Part shown: in pieces, positions 1-6,405 of the stretch
Layout: each line of letters starts with the position of its first letter
How positions within the stretch are numbered: the stretch's first letter is position 1
Assembly: GCA_051960855.1 (NCBI GenBank)
Contig: JBQCDV010000185.1
Coordinates: 1-13,769, forward strand
Length of the DNA stretch: 13,769 bases
DNA from: JBQCDV01 sp051960855
Lineage (GTDB): Bacteria > Actinomycetota > Actinomycetes > JAJZTN01
Direction: 5' to 3'
The notes under the pieces: model-generated
The model's input: the letters and a program-made list of their open reading frames with translations, nothing else
Told to the model about the DNA's origin: nothing
The model's database searches: none
Translations under genes and position numbers: made by a program

Positions 1-387
1 GTCGTCGCCTACGCCGGCGAGCGGGCCGGCGGAGTCAAGCCCGCCAACTTCCTCGACATCGGTGGTGGCGCCTCGGCGGAGGTGATGGCCAACGGCCTCG
101 AGATCATCCTCGGCGACCCGAGCGTGAAGTCGGTCTTCGTCAACGTCTTCGGCGGCATCACCGCGTGTGACGCCGTCGCCAACGGCATCGTCTCCGCCCT
201 CGACCTGCTCGAGCAGCGCGGCGACACCGTCACCAAGCCGCTGGTCGTGCGGCTGGACGGCAACAACGCTGACGAGGGCCGGCGGATCCTCACCGAGGCG
301 ATCGAGGGCGGGCGCTCCGTGGTGCAGCTCGTCGACACGATGGACGACGCCGCGCGCCGCGCGGCCGAGCTCGCGGCAGCGAAGTAA
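1..387 (+). CDS. sucC: Succinate-CoA ligase beta subunit, C-terminal fragment (cut by left edge)
   Basis: The open frame enters from the left edge in frame 1 and ends with TAA at 385-387, leaving 128 codons of the C-terminal part. The product is the beta subunit of succinyl-CoA synthetase, which with SucD interconverts succinyl-CoA and succinate with nucleotide triphosphate formation in the TCA cycle, in the cytoplasm. The piece is the ligase/CoA domain: NFLDIGGGA, then a segment ending in VNVFGGITACD, then VVRLDGNNADEGRRIL, all typical of SucC C-termini. The ATP-grasp N-terminal domain lies outside the window. sucD starts 17 bp downstream on the same strand, the usual sucCD operon. Identification is firm; whether it prefers ADP or GDP cannot be read from this fragment. 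Confidence 0.97.
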   Translation, partial: VVAYAGERAGGVKPANFLDIGGGASAEVMANGLEIILGDPSVKSVFVNVFGGITACDAVANGIVSALDLLEQRGDTVTKPLVVRLDGNNADEGRRILTEAIEGGRSVVQLVDTMDDAARRAAELAAAK

Positions 388-404
388 GGGAAGCGACAAC
401 AGAC

Positions 405-1289
405 ATGGCCATCTTCCTCAACGAGCAGAGCCGCATCGTCGTTCAGGGCATGACCGGCTCCGAGGGCCGCAAGCACACGGCGCGGATGCTGAAGTCGGGC
501 TCCACGATCGTCGGCGGCACCAACCCGAAGAAGGCCGGGCAGACCGTCGAATTCGACGGGACGGCGCTGCCCGTCTTCGGCACCGTCGCCGAGGCGGTCA
601 AGGAGGCCGGCGCCGACGTGTCGGTCATCTTCGTGCCGCCGGCTGGCACGAAGGCCGCGGTCTACGAGGCCGTCGACGCCGGCGTCCCGCTGGTCGTCGT
701 CATCACCGAGGGCGTCCCGGTCCACGACACCGCCGACTTCTTCACCTACGCGCAGCGGTCGGGGACGACCCGGATCATCGGGCCCAACTGCCCCGGCCTC
801 ATCAGCCCCGGCAAGTCCAACGCCGGCATCATCCCGGCCGACATCACCAAGGCCGGCCGCATTGGTCTCGTCTCGAAGTCGGGCACGCTGACCTACCAGA
901 TGATGTACGAGCTGCGGGACATCGGCTTCAGCACGTGCGTCGGCATCGGCGGCGACCCGGTCATCGGGACCACCCACATCGACTGCCTGCAGGCCTTCCA
1001 GGACGACCCCGAGACCGACGCCATCGTGATGATCGGCGAGATCGGCGGCGACGCCGAGGAGCGGGCGGCGGCCTACATCAAGGACAACGTCACCAAGCCG
1101 GTCGTCGGCTACGTGGCCGGCTTCACCGCTCCTGAGGGCAAGACGATGGGCCACGCGGGCGCCATCGTCTCCGGCTCGTCGGGCACCGCGGCCGCCAAGA
1201 AGGAAGCCCTGGAGGCCGCCGGGGTCAAGGTCGGCAAGACGCCGAGCGAGACCGCCGAGCTGATGCGCCAGGTGATGGCGGGCAAGTAG
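405..1289 (+). CDS. sucD: Succinate-CoA ligase alpha subunit
   Basis: Complete 294-aa alpha subunit of succinyl-CoA synthetase, the usual length for the family. It binds CoA and carries the phosphohistidine that passes phosphate between succinyl phosphate and the nucleotide. Visible landmarks are the N-terminal CoA-binding Rossmann segment VVQGMTGSEGRKH (residues 12-24), the GPNCPGLISPG loop (from residue 126), SKSGTLTYQ, GEIGG, and the active-site GHAGAIV with the catalytic histidine at residue 250. The ATG at 405 is supported by a purine-rich AAGGGAAG at 386-393, which begins inside the sucC stop region. It is the second gene of the sucCD operon. A strong hairpin follows 41 bp after the stop, so transcription probably ends there. 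Nothing looks degraded. Confidence 0.98.
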   Translation: MAIFLNEQSRIVVQGMTGSEGRKHTARMLKSGSTIVGGTNPKKAGQTVEFDGTALPVFGTVAEAVKEAGADVSVIFVPPAGTKAAVYEAVDAGVPLVVVITEGVPVHDTADFFTYAQRSGTTRIIGPNCPGLISPGKSNAGIIPADITKAGRIGLVSKSGTLTYQMMYELRDIGFSTCVGIGGDPVIGTTHIDCLQAFQDDPETDAIVMIGEIGGDAEERAAAYIKDNVTKPVVGYVAGFTAPEGKTMGHAGAIVSGSSGTAAAKKEALEAAGVKVGKTPSETAELMRQVMAGK

Positions 1290-1330
1290 CGCGCACGGCG
1301 CGGCACAAGCAGCGCCGTCCGGATGTCAGC

Positions 1331-1363
1331 AGAGCCCGGCAGCCTTTCCGGCTGCCGGGCTCT
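1331..1363. terminator. Perfect 14-bp hairpin between convergent sucD and the sensor gene
   Basis: Arms AGAGCCCGGCAGCC (1331-1344) and GGCTGCCGGGCTCT (1350-1363) are exact reverse complements around a TTTCC loop. The hairpin lies between the sucD stop (1289) and the stop of the minus-strand gene (1376), so it can serve both convergent units. There is no long T-run on either side, as is common for GC-rich actinobacterial terminators. Confidence 0.85.
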
Positions 1364-1375
1364 CGCGTCTGCCGG

Positions 1376-2836
1376 TCAGCGGCCCGCCGCCACCAGCTGC
1401 TCGGCCGCGGCCGCGGCGGCCTTGGTGAACATCTCCGCCGGCGGTTGGCTGTCCGAGCCGGTGTGCACCGCCACCTCGCTCACCAGGCTGCCCTGCTGCA
1501 TCACGATCGCCTGGACCCACCGGGTCCCGCTGCTGCCGTCGGCGTAGGAGCCCGCGGGAAGGTCGATCTTGAGCAGCCAGGCCTTCGCTGTCTCCGGCAG
1601 TGCGCCGCCCATGTACGGCGTCGGGTCCAGCTCCTGGTAGGTCAACTGGCTGCCCGCGACCGGGAGCAGCTCAGGCTTGCAGGCGTCCAGGGTGGCGATC
1701 GCCGTGGAGGCGACCTCCTTCGCCGTCGAGGTCAACGGCCACTGCGTCACCCGCTGAAAGGCGCTCTGGTTGCCGTTGGAGTTGCTCTCGGCGAACGCCT
1801 TGCCGACCAGGCCGTCGGTGTCGTACTGGCAGGGCCAGAGATCGCTGCTCAGCGTCGGTGACGGCATCAGGCCAGCACTGGCGGGTACCAGCGCGGCGGC
1901 CGCGGCGGCACCCGTCGCGACGCTGGGCTGTGACGTCGCGATGGGGCCGTCGGTACTGCCGGTGCCGCCGGTGCCGTCCGTGCTGCTGGTGCTGCCGGTG
2001 CTGCTCGAACCGGGAGCCTCGGTGAGCTTTGACTTGGCCCGCTCGAGCAGCAGCGCGGTCGGAGGAGTCGGGTAGTTCGAGTCCTGACCGCCGTGGTTGA
2101 AGGTCACGACCTCGGCAATATCGCCCGCGCTGAACCCCACCACGTAGGTCCACTGCCCGCCGTTGCTGCTCGACGAGATCCGCAGGGCCCTGGTCGCGCC
2201 GGGCACCAGGTCGCTGACGTCCTTGACCGTGTAGTCGGCTAGGTCGGTCGTGGCGCCCTCACTCTGGCACTGCTGGGCCGTCGGCACCGCGTCCCTGACT
2301 GCCGCGGCTGCGGCCTCGGGCGAGGTGAAGGCGGCGATCTCCTGAGCGGAGGTGAAGCCGGCCGAGGACGAGAAGGTCCGGACCCGGTCGGCCTGGGAGC
2401 CGCGTACGAGGGTGTCGGTCTGGCAGGAGAAGTACGTGGTGCCGTCGCCGTCGAGCGTCTGTGCGATCTTCCAGCCCGAGTCGCTGTAGGGCATCTCGGC
2501 GGGCAGCAGCAGGGCGCTCTCGAGGTCCACCGCTGCGCCGTTCGAGGATGACGAGGCGGACGGGCTCGCCGACGCGCTCGGCGGTGCCGTCGCGACGGTC
2601 GCGCCGGAGCCCCTGTCCTGACCCAGGGTCTGGGTGAGGACGCCGCCTCCGACGCCGAGCACGGCGAGAGCGGCAAGGGAGCCGGCCAGCGCCTGGTTGC
2701 GCCGGCGTGCCTGGCCCCGCCGCCGCACGCGGTCCGCGCCGGCCAGGGGCAGGTGCTCGGCGTCGCCCCGCAGGCCGGAGAGGGCCCGGGTCAGCTCGTC
2801 GTCGGGCAGGGGGGAGTGGGATCGGGTGTCAGACAT
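1376..2836 (-). CDS. Single-pass membrane protein with two similar extracytoplasmic domains; putative ECF sigma partner/sensor
   Basis: 486 aa from the ATG at 2836. A longer frame runs upstream, but this ATG has a good AAGGAGG site and overlaps the sigma gene's stop by 8 nt (ATGTCTGA), the usual coupling for such pairs. Seen: a charged cytoplasmic N-terminus (1-47) with an Arg-rich stretch, one transmembrane helix (about 48-69), a Ser/Ala/Pro linker, a first domain (about 103-272) with Cys138 and Cys190, a Ser/Thr/Gly-rich linker (about 275-310), and a second domain (about 312-486) with Cys336 and Cys386. Both domains begin with an L(L/V)P...M stretch and place their Cys pairs 52 and 50 residues apart, suggesting an internal duplication. 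I recognise no named family; the domains resemble, loosely, PknH-type sensor ectodomains. Inference: it senses something outside the membrane and controls the sigma factor. No zinc-type anti-sigma HxxxCxxC motif is present. Confidence 0.85.
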   Translation of the reverse strand: MSDTRSHSPLPDDELTRALSGLRGDAEHLPLAGADRVRRRGQARRRNQALAGSLAALAVLGVGGGVLTQTLGQDRGSGATVATAPPSASASPSASSSSNGAAVDLESALLLPAEMPYSDSGWKIAQTLDGDGTTYFSCQTDTLVRGSQADRVRTFSSSAGFTSAQEIAAFTSPEAAAAAVRDAVPTAQQCQSEGATTDLADYTVKDVSDLVPGATRALRISSSSNGGQWTYVVGFSAGDIAEVVTFNHGGQDSNYPTPPTALLLERAKSKLTEAPGSSSTGSTSSTDGTGGTGSTDGPIATSQPSVATGAAAAAALVPASAGLMPSPTLSSDLWPCQYDTDGLVGKAFAESNSNGNQSAFQRVTQWPLTSTAKEVASTAIATLDACKPELLPVAGSQLTYQELDPTPYMGGALPETAKAWLLKIDLPAGSYADGSSGTRWVQAIVMQQGSLVSEVAVHTGSDSQPPAEMFTKAAAAAAEQLVAAGR

Positions 2837-3380
2837 GACGGTCCTCCTTGGCCACGCCCGCGGCCGCCGCAGCGGAGTCGCGATCGTGAACGTCGCCGAT
2901 GATGGCGGCGAGGGCCGTGCGGCCACGGGACAGCCGCGCCTTGACCGTGCCCGTGGGGGCCCCGGTCTCGTGCGCCACGTCCTCGACCGACAGGCCGGCA
3001 AGGTGGTGCAGGACGATCGCGCGCCGCTGCTCTTCGGGCAGCTGCTTGAGCGCGGTCACGAGGACGACGTTGTCGACAGACGGCTCCGGCGTCGGCTCGG
3101 GCTCCCCGAGACGCGCCATCGTCGCCACCCTGGTCTTGGCCTTGCGCCAGCGGCTCGCGGCGACCCGCCACGCCACCGTGCGTACCCACGCCTCGGGGTC
3201 GTCGTACGTCGATACCTGGTCCCACCGCTGCCAGGCGCGGGCATAGGCCTCCTGCACGCACTCCTGGGCATCGTGGAGGTTGCCGGTCATGGCGTACATC
3301 TGGTGCGCCAACCGGGTCCGCGATGCCAGGTAGAAGGCGTCGAAGGACTCGGCTCGCTGCTGCCGGTCCCGCTGACTCAT
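2829..3380 (-). CDS. SigE-family ECF RNA polymerase sigma factor
   Basis: 183-aa extracytoplasmic-function sigma factor that would redirect RNA polymerase to a small regulon. Sigma region 2 spans about residues 12-80 (FDAFYLASRTRLAHQMYAMT, then DAQECVQEAYARAWQRW and DPEAWVRTVAWRVA). Region 4 spans about 106-158, with LPEEQRRAIVLHHLAGLS and the helix-turn-helix VAHETGAPTGTVKARLSRGR. Length and motifs fit the actinobacterial 'SigE family' of short ECF factors that are usually followed by a membrane protein, as here. The ATG at 3380 has an AGGAG 6 nt upstream. The stop overlaps the next gene's start by 8 nt, indicating translational coupling. A candidate ECF promoter lies about 95-125 nt upstream. 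The 'SigE' name refers to the family and does not imply orthology to mycobacterial SigE. The stimulus is unknown. Confidence 0.93.
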   Translation of the reverse strand: MSQRDRQQRAESFDAFYLASRTRLAHQMYAMTGNLHDAQECVQEAYARAWQRWDQVSTYDDPEAWVRTVAWRVAASRWRKAKTRVATMARLGEPEPTPEPSVDNVVLVTALKQLPEEQRRAIVLHHLAGLSVEDVAHETGAPTGTVKARLSRGRTALAAIIGDVHDRDSAAAAAGVAKEDRHV

Positions 3381-3443
3381 GCCCTGCTCCTGTCCAGTCG
3401 TCCGGCGCCGCTGCTGTCGGCAGCGGCATCGGGCTAGGTCCCA

Positions 3444-3463
3444 CGGCCGGTTCTCGCCGGCCG
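3444..3463 (-). promoter_or_regulatory. Hairpin in the expected 5' leader of the sigma gene
   Basis: CGGCCGG (3444-3450) and CCGGCCG (3457-3463) form a perfect 7-bp stem with a 6-nt loop. It would lie near the 5' end of the leader if the candidate promoter at 3474-3504 is real, about 65 nt before the sigma ATG. It could be an operator palindrome or an RNA leader structure; the sequence does not say which. Confidence 0.35.
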
Positions 3464-3473
3464 GTGTCGAGAG

Positions 3474-3504
3474 GGATGAGCCGTGGGAGGGCTTTACGGT
3501 TGCA
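3474..3504 (-). promoter_or_regulatory. Candidate ECF-type promoter for the sigma/sensor operon
   Basis: On the minus strand, TGCAACC (3504-3498) and CTCATCC (3480-3474) are separated by 17 bp. An AAC-containing -35 element with a compact -10 at this spacing is what ECF sigma factors typically use, so autoregulation is plausible. An 8-bp inverted repeat, TCCCACGG (3439-3446) and CCGTGGGA (3481-3488), brackets the -10 and expected start region. This rests on pattern alone. Confidence 0.35.
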
Positions 3505-3711
3505 TGACTCGGCGGAGATTTTTCGGATTTTCCGCTGGCGGGGTCGGACTCCGGCGCGGGAGCGGCGCTCTCCGCCGTCGCGGAATGGGGCCGGCGTGTG
3601 GGCCCCGTCGCCCAAATGGGTCACGGGCCGCACGCCCCGTCAACGACATGGGCCACGGGCCGCACGCCCCGTCAACGACATGGGTCACGGGCCGCACGCC
3701 CCGTCAGCGAC

Positions 3712-3764
3712 ATGGGTCACGGGCCGCACGTTTTCCGCCTCGCAGACCGCGGTTTGTGACCCAT
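3712..3764. repeat. 53-bp hairpin element, copy 1
   Basis: Ends are ATGGGTCAC and GTGACCCAT. In RNA the outer 16 nt of each side pair completely (ATGGGTCACGGGCCGC with GCGGTTTGTGACCCAT) if three G-U wobbles are allowed, leaving a 21-nt loop. It differs from copy 2 at one stem position that keeps pairing and at four loop positions, all C/T changes. Confidence 0.88.
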
Positions 3765-3803
3765 CTCGGCGGCCGGCGGGTGCATCGGCGCCCCGTCACC
3801 GAC

Positions 3804-3856
3804 ATGGGTCACGAGCCGCACGTTTCCCGCTTTGTAGACCGCGGTTTGTGACCCAT
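3804..3856. repeat. 53-bp hairpin element, copy 2
   Basis: Same length and ends as copy 1, lying exactly 92 bp downstream. The stem is ATGGGTCACGAGCCGC paired with GCGGTTTGTGACCCAT, with two G-U wobbles. Its stem change relative to copy 1 (G to A) replaces a G-U by an A-U pair, so the fold is kept. Confidence 0.88.
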
Positions 3857-4015
3857 TCGGGCGGCCGGCGGGTGCATCCACGCCCAGTGCGTCCGCGGCC
3901 GGCGGGTGCATCGGCGCCCAGGCCATCCACGCCCAGGCCCTCCGCTGCCGAGCAGTCATCCACAGCCGACAACACGGTCACCCAGACCAGCCTCGCGACC
4001 CCGGAGTCTGGGCGC

Positions 4016-4936
4016 GTGACCACGATGCCGGGCCCGCAACGGGGGGAACTTCACGGCCGCGAGTGGCACCGAGTCAGCTGGGGGCTCTACAGGGCCAGCG
4101 CGGCCAACGGGCTGGTGCCCGATCTCGAGGCCTGGCAGCTGGTACTGCCAGAGGACGGCGCGTTCACGCATCTCACCGCGGCAGCACTGGCGGGCTGGTC
4201 GTTGCCCCCTCTGCCGACGGATGCCCCTGTCTTCACTTGCGTCCCGCATACGGGCGCGAGACCTCGGCGCAGCGGTCTGCACGTCGTACGGCGAGGACAG
4301 CCGTTTGAGGTCCGACGGCGAGACAGCCTGCGGGTCACGACGCCGGCGGACACGCTCCTCGCATGTGCCAGGGACCTCGGCGTTCTCGACCTGGTCGTCC
4401 TCCTGGACTCGGCTCTGCATGCCGGTGCTTGCACGCTCGAGGACCTGGAGTCGGCGGCCTCCCGGCGGCAGCGCGGGTCGCCTCGGCTTCGAGAGGCCAT
4501 ACCTCTGGCCGACGCCCGCTCGGAGTCCGCCTGGGAGTCCGTGCTCCGGATGTTTCACGCCACCTGCCACGTCCCGGTCGAACCGCAGCGCGAACTGCGC
4601 GACGACCTCGGCGGCTTCGTCGCCCGGGCGGACCTGTGGCTCGTGGGGACGAGCACGGTCCACGAGTACGACGGTGCACACCACCGCGACGGGCAGCAGC
4701 ACCGGGCCGATCTCGCGCGGGAGCGCCGGCTCGTCAACGCCGGCTTCACCCGCCGCGGCTACACGAGCACCGATCTCCTGCACCGACCGGCCGGCGTACT
4801 CCGAGATGCCGACCAGTCACTCGGTCGGCCCCACGACCCGCGCCGGGTTCGGGCCTGGCACCGGCTCCTGACAGGCAGCCTCTTCACGGCGGGCGGGAGG
4901 GAGGCGATGCGCCTCCGGTGGGGAGTGGCCTCCTAG
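4016..4936 (+). CDS. Lone AbiEi-like/Vsr-like (DUF559-type) putative endonuclease
   Basis: 306 aa from GTG 4016. This start is chosen because GGAG lies 9 nt upstream at 4003-4006; the ATG at 4025 has no such site, and the long open frame further upstream only reads through repeats. The N-terminal part (about 10-70) resembles the AbiEi antitoxin-type region common in actinobacteria (GREWHRVSWGLY, then HLTAAALAGWSLPPLP). The C-terminal part (about 168-256) looks like a PD-(D/E)XK/Vsr-type nuclease: SESAWES (Glu170, Glu174), ARADLWL (Asp206), HEYDGAHHR (Glu217, Asp219), then RERRLVNAGF and a final RGYTSTDLL. The key acidic residues are present, so it could be active, but substrate and role are unknown. 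No toxin, methylase or partner gene sits beside it. It stands alone, with repeats upstream and hairpins downstream. Such genes are often annotated only as hypothetical. Confidence 0.8.
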   Translation: MTTMPGPQRGELHGREWHRVSWGLYRASAANGLVPDLEAWQLVLPEDGAFTHLTAAALAGWSLPPLPTDAPVFTCVPHTGARPRRSGLHVVRRGQPFEVRRRDSLRVTTPADTLLACARDLGVLDLVVLLDSALHAGACTLEDLESAASRRQRGSPRLREAIPLADARSESAWESVLRMFHATCHVPVEPQRELRDDLGGFVARADLWLVGTSTVHEYDGAHHRDGQQHRADLARERRLVNAGFTRRGYTSTDLLHRPAGVLRDADQSLGRPHDPRRVRAWHRLLTGSLFTAGGREAMRLRWGVAS

Positions 4937-4940
4937 GGGC

Positions 4941-4988
4941 GCCGGAGGAGGCCGCCGGAGGAGGCCGCTGGAGGAGACCCGGGAGGAG
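4941..4988 (+). repeat. Short GGAGGAG-rich tandem repeat after the nuclease-like gene
   Basis: GCCGGAGGAGGCC occurs twice in tandem (4941-4953, 4954-4966), followed by partial copies GCTGGAGGAG (4967-4976) and GGGAGGAG (4981-4988). Four GGAGGAG-type cores sit just after the stop codon. They resemble ribosome-binding sequence, but no start codon or frame follows at suitable spacing. Confidence 0.75.
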
Positions 4989-5005
4989 TCTCGGAGTAGG
5001 TCGCA

Positions 5006-5040
5006 CGAGCCCCGGCTCGAGCCCGGGAGAAGGCCCGGGC
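5006..5040 (+). terminator. Two small consecutive hairpins downstream of the nuclease-like gene
   Basis: CGAGC-CCCG-GCTCG (5006-5019) is followed directly by GCCCGGG-AGAAGG-CCCGGGC (5021-5040), both perfect stems. They lie 70-100 bp past the stop at 4936 and before the DUF6350 gene at 5144. They may end transcription of the upstream gene, but there is no T-run. Confidence 0.4.
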
Positions 5041-5143
5041 GGGACCGCGCAGGGTCTCGCGCCGACGACCAGACGGCTCCCGACACGCGGCCGCGCCCGA
5101 GTTGCCCGGTTGATGGCGCCCCACGCGCGACCATGGACAGGCC

Positions 5144-6385
5144 ATGGCTGTCACGACGTCCCGCCCCGCAACCGACTCCGCCGCCGATCCCGCAAGCCAC
5201 CGCGACCTCGACACCCCCTCCGTCACGAACGTCGCTGTCGCCGGGCTGGTCGCCGCTGTCACCGCGGCCGTCTTCGGGTTGCTGATCGTCACCCTGCCGG
5301 TCCTGCTGGTGTGGGTGGGATCCAGCAACGTCGACGCCGGCGGCGGTCAAGCCCTGCGGCTGGCGTTGCAGACCTGGCTGCTCGCCCACGGCACCTCCCT
5401 GCGACTCGGGGCGGCGGCCAGCGCGGGCAGTGTGGCGATCGCGCCGCTGGGTCTGACAGCGCTCTTCGGGGCGCTGGTCGGTGCCACGGTCCGCCGGGCG
5501 GCCCGCTCCGTCGGTGTGGGCGACCGGGGAGCGCGCCGGGTCCTCGTCACCAGCACGGCAGGTGCCTACGCGGTTGTCGCCGTCGCCCTGTCCGGCTTGG
5601 CGTCAGCGCGCGGGCTGCAGCCGCTGGCCAGCCGGGCGGCCCTCGGCGCGGCCGCACTCGCCGCCCTGTCGGGGTGGCTGTCCACCCGCTCCCTTGTCGG
5701 CGGTTCCGCCAGTCCGTCGCCACGCCAACGGCTGGTGCGCGCGGCAGCCGTCGGGGGAGGGGCAGCGGTCCTCGCGCTGCTGGCCGCCGGCAGCCTGCTC
5801 GCGGCGGTGATGGTCCTCAGCCATACCTCCCGGATCGGCGTCCTGCTGCAGAGCCTGACCCCCGGGGCCGCCGGCGGTGCGGCGCTGGTGACCATCAGCC
5901 TGCTGCTCGTCCCGAACGCCGCGGTCTGGGGCCTCGCCTACCTCGCCGGCCCCGGCTTCGCGGTGGGAGTCGGCACGACCGTCAGCCCGTTCGCCGTCCG
6001 GCTGGCAGCGGTGCCCGACTTCCCGTTGCTGGGCGCGCTGCCTGGGAGCGCGCCTCCCGACGGCGTGGCGCTGCCGCTCCTGCTGCTGCCGCTCGCCGCT
6101 GGTGTGCTCGCCGGGGTCCTCGCCGTCCGTGCCTGCCCCGACTTCTCCGAACGCCGCCAACTGCTCGCCGCCGCCCTCACCGCGCCGTTCGCCGGGGCCT
6201 TGGCCCTGCTGGGCTGCGCCCTCGCTGGGGGCTCCCTGGGACCCGGTCGGCTGCGGGTCTTCGGCCCCACGCCCTGGCTGGTCGCGGTGACGCTCGCCGT
6301 CGAGGTCGGCGTGGCCGCGACCCTCACCGCGTGGGCGCTGCCGCCTCGCCTGCGGCTGCCGCTGTCGAGGGGCAGCAGCGACTGA
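5144..6385 (+). CDS. DUF6350 (PerM-type) polytopic membrane protein
   Basis: 413-aa hydrophobic protein with about nine membrane segments (roughly 29-58, 97-116, 133-155, 163-182, 199-225, 240-265, 308-328, 339-362, 378-399) and a polar N-terminus. The conserved centre LVPNAAVWGLAYLAGPGFAV (about 255-274), followed by VSPFAV and PDFPLLGALP, is characteristic of actinobacterial DUF6350. The M. tuberculosis member, Rv0955/PerM, is reported to support cell division and persistence under acid or low-magnesium stress. It lies before purN-purH there too, so the position supports the call. The ATG at 5144 has only a weak ACAGG upstream; an out-of-frame ATG at 5133 is not used. Here a small minus-strand gene separates it from purN. 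Function in this organism is inferred only from the family. Confidence 0.85.
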   Translation: MAVTTSRPATDSAADPASHRDLDTPSVTNVAVAGLVAAVTAAVFGLLIVTLPVLLVWVGSSNVDAGGGQALRLALQTWLLAHGTSLRLGAAASAGSVAIAPLGLTALFGALVGATVRRAARSVGVGDRGARRVLVTSTAGAYAVVAVALSGLASARGLQPLASRAALGAAALAALSGWLSTRSLVGGSASPSPRQRLVRAAAVGGGAAVLALLAAGSLLAAVMVLSHTSRIGVLLQSLTPGAAGGAALVTISLLLVPNAAVWGLAYLAGPGFAVGVGTTVSPFAVRLAAVPDFPLLGALPGSAPPDGVALPLLLLPLAAGVLAGVLAVRACPDFSERRQLLAAALTAPFAGALALLGCALAGGSLGPGRLRVFGPTPWLVAVTLAVEVGVAATLTAWALPPRLRLPLSRGSSD

Positions 6386-6405
6386 GCGCGGACGCAGGTG
6401 CGGAA

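Larger units (their letters stand above)
3602..3912. repeat. Composite repeat array: 32-bp half-element units followed by a 92-bp tandem duplication
   Basis: ATGGG(T/C)CAC begins at 3616, 3648, 3680 and 3712, exactly 32 bp apart, and again at 3804, 92 bp further. Each start is preceded by a 14-bp spacer related to GCCCCGTCAACGAC; the copy at 3602-3615 is degenerate in its last six bases. The first three units carry only the 5' arm of a hairpin element, ending ...GGGCCGCAC. The last two (3712 and 3804) carry the whole 53-bp hairpin and belong to a 92-bp duplication. A separate 16-bp motif, GGCCGGCGGGTGCATC, recurs exactly at 3771-3786, 3863-3878 and 3897-3912. The arrangement points to slippage or unequal duplication of a hairpin element. 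Confidence 0.9.
3381..4015. other. 635-bp gene-free region between divergent sigma and nuclease-like genes
   Basis: No credible gene lies here. Frames that stay open encode peptides reading the repeats (for example ARPVNDMGHGPHAP) and change family from frame to frame. 3381-3505 holds the leader and promoter of the minus-strand sigma gene. 3510-3600 is unremarkable except for a short T-rich patch (about 3518-3532). 3602-3912 is the repeat array described separately. 3913-4015 is a GC-rich run with two near-copies of CATCCACGCCCA and then the start signals of the plus-strand gene. I see no tRNA, small RNA signature or insertion-sequence end. Confidence 0.75.

Noticed and set aside
9..1154. 381-codon open frame on the minus strand across sucC-sucD
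   Set aside because: It is opposite two clearly conserved genes. The peptide is Arg/Gly/Asp-rich with no family likeness, typical of shadow frames in GC-rich DNA.
2837..3001. 55-codon N-terminal extension of the membrane sensor protein
   Set aside because: It overlaps sigma region 4 in another frame. The internal ATG at 2836 has AAGGAGG and an 8-nt stop/start overlap.
3602..3912. CRISPR array
   Set aside because: The period is regular, but the 'spacers' are near-identical, the repeat carries a hairpin arm unlike a CRISPR repeat, and no cas gene is present.
3956..3964. TCATCCACA as a DnaA box/replication origin
   Set aside because: Single site with one mismatch to TTATCCACA, no cluster and no dnaA/dnaN nearby; expected by chance.
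3323..4015. Upstream extension of the nuclease-like frame by 231 codons
   Set aside because: It begins inside the sigma gene and translates the repeat array (repeated VTGRT/ARPVND peptides). The conserved protein starts near 4016, where a ribosome-binding site exists.
5131..5147. CCATGG-ACAGG-CCATGG inverted repeat over the DUF6350 start as an operator
   Set aside because: The 6-bp arms are palindromes themselves, common by chance, and one arm is simply the start codon context.
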